Shown one piece after another: positions 58,601 through 64,000 of a DNA stretch of 64,000 nt. The notes under the pieces are model-generated. The model did no database searches, was not told the DNA's origin, and saw only the letters and a list, made by a program, of their open reading frames with translations. This DNA is from Beroe forskalii (taxonomy: Eukaryota > Ctenophora > Nuda > Beroida > Beroidae): positions 1,084,953 to 1,148,952 of the forward strand of contig WFMF01000012.1 of assembly GCA_011033025.1 (NCBI GenBank). The letters run 5' to 3'. The position numbers and the translations under genes are program-made. Each line of letters starts with the position of its first letter. Within the stretch, counting starts at the first letter, position 1.

Positions 58601-61420
58601 GGTGAAATTCATGAGAGCATTTATACAGGTTCATTAATATAGGTTCATTTGAGCATATGGACCCAAAAATTCGTCCTCGCCACTCATTTCTTAAAATCTT
58701 CTTCAGGAAATATCAGGCCTGAGTTCCCCTCCCGAGGCTTATATCCTCAATTTGCATCATGTTCCCACAGGAATTGGCTCGTAAGAAGAACAAAGACTAC
58801 ATGTCATCCGAATCTGATTACGAGGTTGATTCACCCACCGAACTAGAACCTACAGCACAGCAACCCGGGTCACTCCCCTTCGAGGCCCTGATAGCTTTGG
58901 CAAACAAAAAGATGAGGCGAATAGAAAGGAATTGGAGATGCGGAAACAGGTGCTCTTATGTTTAGTTTGGGGCATCATTCGTGAAGATTTTTGTGTATTT
59001 GTATGTGGGAATATGCTTTTCGATTTATAGTATACGTATAATTTCATCTTGTAAATGAAAATAAGCTTCCATAAATCCCCAACTATCTTCCAGAAAGAAG
59101 TTGCTTTAGAAGTGCGTAAGAAGGATAATGAAAACCGGAAAAAGGAGTTGCAACGCGCATTCGAGAAAAAGAAGAAGGAAGTCGAACAAAAGATCCTTGA
59201 ACGAGGTATTATGTAAATTTATCTAAATTTACACCGAAGTCGGTGTAAATTGTCACTGATCTGGGGCAAATTGAAGCCTCTGCTGATTCAATCATTCTGT
59301 TCACATACCTATCTGTGGTCTGTGGATTTTGCTCAAGAACATCCCCATTTATGTTGCCCCACGTGAAACCAATCCCGCTTGAAACCGCTAAATAATAGTT
59401 ACACTGCGTTGCAGAACAGTTTGCGGCTGAACAGAAAGCAGCCGAAAGGAAGGCAGCTGAAGAGCGGCAGAAGAACCGGATACCCAAACTAAACGCTTCC
59501 TCCTCTGACCAATCAAGCAAGAAAGAAGCTATGAAACCGACAAGCAAACACACGGACAGACCAACAGACAGACACTCAGACAAACGCTCAGAGAAGCAGG
59601 GGAGCATGTCGAGTGATCGGTACAGTGGGGACGCTAGGTCTCTAAATGGGGTCTCGAGTTCTGCAACTCATCCCAACAAGAGGAAGAAACTCAGTGGACC
59701 TTTCAAGGCGGATAAGGGTGGCAGTGGTATGTGGATACGGGATCTTAATATGAAATATTTAGATAAGACTTCTCTTTTTTGGAGGCAAGTTCGTATGAAC
59801 CTCACATGCTATGTAACAAGCACATTATTACCCTTTTATTTGATATATTTCGACAATTAACAGGATCGTTCGACGAAATCATGCGGATGGCAAATGAAAA
59901 CTCCAAAAAGAACACTTTTGGCTCTTCAATCAAGAAACCAGAAGACATTGTGAGGGAGAAGAAAAAGATGGAGTTGGAGAAAAAGAGAGAGCACTTGGCT
60001 TACGTGGTAAGATGCATGAATTCCTCTTTTGAATGAAATTTTCATATAGAAACCTGAAAGCTGAAAAATCAACAATGGCAGTGCCTACTATGTTGCCTAA
60101 CCCGATTGGCTCAGTGTAGATCCTCGCTGTGGTTCTGTGGGCAAGGAATTGAAGCCGAGGGCTCCGCCCTTGCCATTGTTATTGCGACATGTATGATTAC
60201 GTAGCAAATATTGGGATGGAGTATTGACTGATCTCTTTGACATCACCAACGACAACAACTCACCTCCTACTTTACATCTTCTTTCAGAACTTCAAGCCCT
60301 CGGTCCCGACACCTCCTTCCAAACCCATCAATCACGCCCCACCACGACCTGCACCGCCTCCTCCCGCCAAAACAAAGCCGGCTCCCACGCATCAGAAACC
60401 ATCAGTGAGGGAAGAACGAGACCGACCACCCGACAAGCGGAGAGAAGAACGGAGACCGAGCAAAGGACTTGAGCAGCACAGGGGGAGCAGTGGTAACAGG
60501 GGGAGTAGTCAGGGGAGTAGGGAAGGGAAGGGAGCTGGTGCAGGGAGGGAGGGGAGAGACAGCAGAGGGAGGGACAGCAGTGGAAAGGACAGCAGGGGTA
60601 GAGATAGCGGGGGAAGTGGACGATTCAGAGAAGAGACCAGGAGACCCGAGAAGAAGCAGAAGGTGCGTGTTTTGTAACTGTGTTTTGTGAAATGATTGTT
60701 CATAATATTACTGGTCAGAGGTTGATCTAACCAGAGCCCTGGTTTTCACACACGTAGAATGCGACACCTCTGGTCAGGAGAAATTTATTAGACAGTTGGA
60801 TGAATGTAGGAATAACTTGATAATTAATCCTGTTTATCCCTCCCTAGCGACCGCACGTGAACCCCTACATGGACGATGACATGGACGACTTTGTGGTGGA
60901 TGATGAGGAAGAGATGGACTACTCCAAGGCTATCAGGTACTATAGTCGGGCTGCTGCTTCAGTGGTTTTACTAGCTTCTTGTGAATTTTGTCGTCTGCAA
61001 AGCTCGTTCTCTGTCCGCTTTTGTGAATTTGGTTAAGTAGCGAATGCTATGCCTGACGTTTCACCCTGCTACTCCCTCAGGAGCATGTTTGGCTACGATA
61101 AGAGGAGGTATAGAGACGAGGAGGATGATTGTAGAGACATGGAGGCAGACTTCCGGTCTATACAGAAAGAGGAGGCCCGCAGGTAGTGATATGATAAGCG
61201 TAGTTTATAACAGGTGTCAGAGGCCGCTGCGAAATGACATTCGGTCTGAGTCTCATTTCGCTGAATTAATTTTGCTCTTACACGGCCCGGTGTCACTCTT
61301 TATAAACTTGAATATCCTTCCAGTGCGAGGCTGGCAAGAAAAGAAGATGCCGAGGAATTGAAGAAGATCCAAGCTGAAGAGGAGAGGGAGCGAAGACGCA
61401 GATTGAAGATGAAGAGGTGA
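53179..61420 (+). CDS. SPTY2D1: SPT2 histone chaperone, 3' half (exons 6-18, no start)
   Basis: Plus-strand exons: 53,179-53,250, 54,430-54,838, 55,258-55,350, 55,876-57,783, 58,383-58,571, 58,771-58,949, 59,094-59,205, 59,415-59,726, 59,864-60,006, 60,288-60,662, 60,848-60,936, 61,081-61,182 and 61,324-61,420. The first three duplicate exons 6-8 of the minus-strand half. The 636-codon fourth exon is disordered, with YTP, SETV and MTPxETE motifs. The end carries the SPT2 histone H3-H4-binding domain: MDDFVVDDEEEMDYSKAIRS, MFGYDKRRYRDEEDD, EARSARLARKEDAEELKK, then a basic tail and TGA at 61,418. No exons 1-5 exist upstream on this strand. Exon 58,771-58,949 needs one extra base in an A5 run (58,906-58,910) to keep frame into the next exon. 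With that base and exons 1-5, the whole chain would be 1,615 codons. Confidence 0.85.
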
Positions 61421-62520
61421 TAGCTACTCATCGTGCCAATACTGCCTTGCTCTCAACTATATCATAACGTTTTCATGGTCAACGTTGGCAGACAAAAAAC
61501 TAATTGGATGTTTCTACGCCTCTTCTTGATTAAATAAATCTCTAGGATGTCGGTGAAATGGACGAGACAACTCACAATAGTATGTACATGTTTTCATTCA
61601 AATATCAAGCACGTTCCCTCATATGAGTAAGGGATCGTCTGTAATTATGAATAGATTTTTGGCTGATTTAAATCGCCAATTCAGGTCCATAAAGGTCATG
61701 ACACCCCTCGCTTACTGAACATGGGGTGGATCTTCATTAAGGGCGATTGTAAGGAAACTTTGTTTTTTGAGGGGGATTAACCCTCATATTTAGGAAAACA
61801 CGAATTTGAGATATGAGGATGGCCAGGGCGTCTACCAACTTCTTTAAAGTGGTCTTGAGTCCATATGTTCAACATTGCTTATGTGAGTCCTCGGAGCAAA
61901 AATGGAGTCCAAAAATCGAAATTTTACCATCTGAGGATAGCGACGGAGTCGTCAACACACAGGTACTTTACGAGAAATTTCTATGTGGAACGAAATTTGG
62001 CAATTTTACGAAAAGATTCACAAAATTTACAATTACCACTTTGTCCCGCCATTTTATAACTTTGAACCACAATTTTCGATTTTTAAAAATCCCAATTTCT
62101 TCTCCGGTGTCGTTCTGAACGTTGCCGTGATTGTCGATCCACGGGATGTCATCAGGTAATTAAAGAATTGCCTTATTACGAATTAATCACGATTTTTGCG
62201 TGCCCAGATTTATAATTCATAAAATCGCGTTGTTTCCATCAATTTCTTCCTCATAATTTTGCCCAGTGTGCTGTAAAACTTATGATTTAATTGAATTGAA
62301 TTGAATTTGGTGCGTACAATTTCGGCATATGATAGAATTGAAACAATGATATAGGTATGTTATCAACGTTGGGCAAAACTTAACAATTTCAAATCTACAA
62401 TATTCCGAGTTGTGTAAGTGATCAAATAGTTTCAATTATCCAAATATTTTCAGTCTAAAATCTTTCTTCTTTTCTACGATTTTCTGTCCATGTACATGTC
62501 CAACTCAGTTTTGTCCATAT
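61421..62520. other. Intergenic DNA between two convergent genes
   Basis: Lies between the 3' end of SPT2 (plus) and the 3' end of the transglutaminase-like gene (minus), so it should hold both 3' untranslated regions. An AATAAA-like site is not obvious. A 101-codon frame at 61,813-62,118 has no family resemblance. Confidence 0.4.
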
Positions 62521-62521
62521 C

Positions 62522-64000
62522 TCAAAAGCAAGTTTCGCACTGGAATCCATCTATTATCCCTGACACCTCACCGATGATGTACTCAGAGTACGAAGCTTCC
62601 GGATTTGCGAATCCATCCTCTAACTTCATCTTAAAGATATCACGGGTAGAGAAACATTTTCCATTTGCCTCTACTTCATTAATCGAGTAGGATGAACCTC
62701 CTTGGAGTGTTATTTTCAGATCTCTTGCGAAGCAATCCGTCTCAGCCTCCGTGAAACTTCCCTCAAACGTAGCCTGGGATGCCCCACCCACTTTGCAGTC
62801 CAGATTCTGACTTCCTTGGACAGCGCCGTCCCAGTTGATCCCTACAGAATAGATCAGACAGATACCTGGAAAGTTGATGTTTATCCAGGAATCCCAATGA
62901 GTTCCTGTGTTGAGGTCCCCATCTACTAGAAGTTCTGTTCCAGAGATCTCTGAGGTTGTCACGGGTCTCCCTGCTGAGACAACACTGGCTACATGTTTCT
63001 CTCTTCCGGTGACAATAACCTGTCGAATACCGAAGTAATACTTACCGTACCACGGGTCAATATTCCCTGTCTTCAGTTCGAATCTCAGGGCTGTTGTAGC
63101 CCCTTCCCAGCCAGCCAAAGTTCCCCACGGATTATAGTAATCGCTCTGCCTATCCTCATCACTTCTCGAGGCTACTTTGACGAATTCGCCCCCAATTTTC
63201 GCCAACACATCATATTCACTGGCATGGGAAGTTCCCCACCAGTGTATTTTCACCTCGTCAATTGAACAGGGGTTCCCCAAATCAATCTCCACCCAGGCGC
63301 CTTCTTGTTGCTCGGCCCACCAACGACCCTCGTCTGTTGTTATCATATATGCGTAATTCTGGAATTCGCTCACCACCACCGGTTTCTTCCATGCCACGTC
63401 TTTCGTTTCCCCAAATGATAGCTCGTTTTCCACTAAATAAGGCAGTAGGGTAGATTCTATAAGGTTCTCGTTAACCTTGCCCGACATGGCGTCGTTCAAG
63501 TCGTTCCAAACATCGTAGTTTTGTGGAGAAGCAGTGGTGGCTTCCTCCAAAACTCCGAACTTCAAGTCCACATCGGATACGAAGGAAGCTCCGATAATCC
63601 TCAACTTCTCAGACAGCCGGTAGTTTTGTAAGTCTTGTTGAGCCTCGAGCATCATCGTGAAGAAAGGAGCCTTTATTTTCCAAGTGTACATAATGCCTTT
63701 ATGCGTACTGCTCTCTGCCCACCCACTTATATCGTTATCAAGGTACCAATGAGTTCCATCTTGGAGCCAGATGAACGCACAATGGCCAGGTTGTCCAACC
63801 GGGAATCCAGGGATACCGAAGGCCTGTGCCATACCCGTTCCAAACTTAGAAATAGACCCACAAACCCCGCCAATCGTGTGTATCCACTCGAGAGTGGGGG
63901 GTTTTCCGTAGTAGTAATCCTTGCTGTGCACGCTGATTCCATCTGCGTTTTCCAGGTTGTATGCCACCATTTTGTGGGTAACGGATCCGATCATTGAGGG
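62522..64000 (-). CDS. Transglutaminase-like protein with discoidin (F5/8C) domain, 3' part
   Basis: The frame is open from the window edge to a stop at 62,522, about 490 codons in one exon. Near the start is a transglutaminase/papain-like core: Cys in GGVCGSISKFG, His in QPGHCAFIW and Asp in WYLDNDISGW, which fit the catalytic triad. About residues 205-335 form an F5/8-type C domain (RWWAEQQEGAWVEIDLGNP, EYDVLAKIGGEFVKVA, FGIRQVIVTG), which usually binds carbohydrate or lipid. A second, more diverged galactose-binding-like segment follows (ELLVDGDLNTGTHWDSW). The protein is probably secreted or lumenal, but its N-terminus is outside the window. The substrate is unknown. Confidence 0.75.
   Translation of the reverse strand, partial: PSMIGSVTHKMVAYNLENADGISVHSKDYYYGKPPTLEWIHTIGGVCGSISKFGTGMAQAFGIPGFPVGQPGHCAFIWLQDGTHWYLDNDISGWAESSTHKGIMYTWKIKAPFFTMMLEAQQDLQNYRLSEKLRIIGASFVSDVDLKFGVLEEATTASPQNYDVWNDLNDAMSGKVNENLIESTLLPYLVENELSFGETKDVAWKKPVVVSEFQNYAYMITTDEGRWWAEQQEGAWVEIDLGNPCSIDEVKIHWWGTSHASEYDVLAKIGGEFVKVASRSDEDRQSDYYNPWGTLAGWEGATTALRFELKTGNIDPWYGKYYFGIRQVIVTGREKHVASVVSAGRPVTTSEISGTELLVDGDLNTGTHWDSWININFPGICLIYSVGINWDGAVQGSQNLDCKVGGASQATFEGSFTEAETDCFARDLKITLQGGSSYSINEVEANGKCFSTRDIFKMKLEDGFANPEASYSEYIIGEVSGIIDGFQCETCF

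Noticed and set aside
60090-60185. Possible tRNA-derived SINE in an SPT2 intron (TGGCTCAGTG box-like word and a GGCAAGG/CCTTGCC stem)
   Set aside because: An A-box-like word is present, but no convincing B box or tail was found. The evidence is too thin to list.

Overview
The window is nuclear DNA of an invertebrate animal. It is AT-rich, its host genes are split into many short exons with GT-AG introns, and most of the rest is tandem repeats and mobile elements. A degenerate CCCTAA-type interstitial telomere-like tract and the protein families present fit a metazoan, probably a non-bilaterian or other marine invertebrate. I cannot name the species from sequence alone.

Layout. Positions 1-450 hold one likely first coding exon on the minus strand. 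Positions 450-12,300 are mostly repeats: a telomere-like tract, a MITE, a three-copy foldback, a 62-bp minisatellite, a 370-bp tandem duplication, a 174-bp satellite and a fossil LTR-retroelement fragment. Positions 15,958-26,075 carry minus-strand exons of a ClC-6/ClC-7-type chloride/proton exchanger. One of its introns holds a 6-kb satellite-bearing element with 6-bp target duplications, which itself contains a second long-TIR element. Positions 26,100-34,500 are decayed repeats and a fuller copy of the long-TIR element, into which a LINE ORF1 retrocopy has inserted.

Positions 34,542-61,420 hold the most striking structure. A gene for the histone chaperone SPT2 (SPTY2D1) is split in two. 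Its start codon and first eight exons run leftward on the minus strand (39,240 to 34,811). Its C-terminal exons run rightward on the plus strand (53,179 to 61,420). Exons 6-8 occur twice, once in each arm of a 2.5-kb inverted duplication (34,542-37,102 and 53,071-55,614). Flipping the 16-kb segment between the arms would rebuild one contiguous SPT2 gene with matching splice phases. The flipped segment also carries a GTPase fused to a small-heat-shock (alpha-crystallin) domain (41,100-43,669) and a TIR-bounded DNA transposon with a P2X7 ballast-domain gene (48,220-49,978).

Positions 62,522-64,000 are the 3' end of a minus-strand gene with a transglutaminase-like domain and an F5/8-type C (discoidin) domain, cut by the window edge.

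The host genes do not form an operon or an obvious pathway. The coherent story is structural: a staggered-break inversion through SPT2, and nested non-autonomous elements that carry satellite DNA. Exon borders were placed by eye from splice consensus, phase and protein similarity and should be read as predictions.
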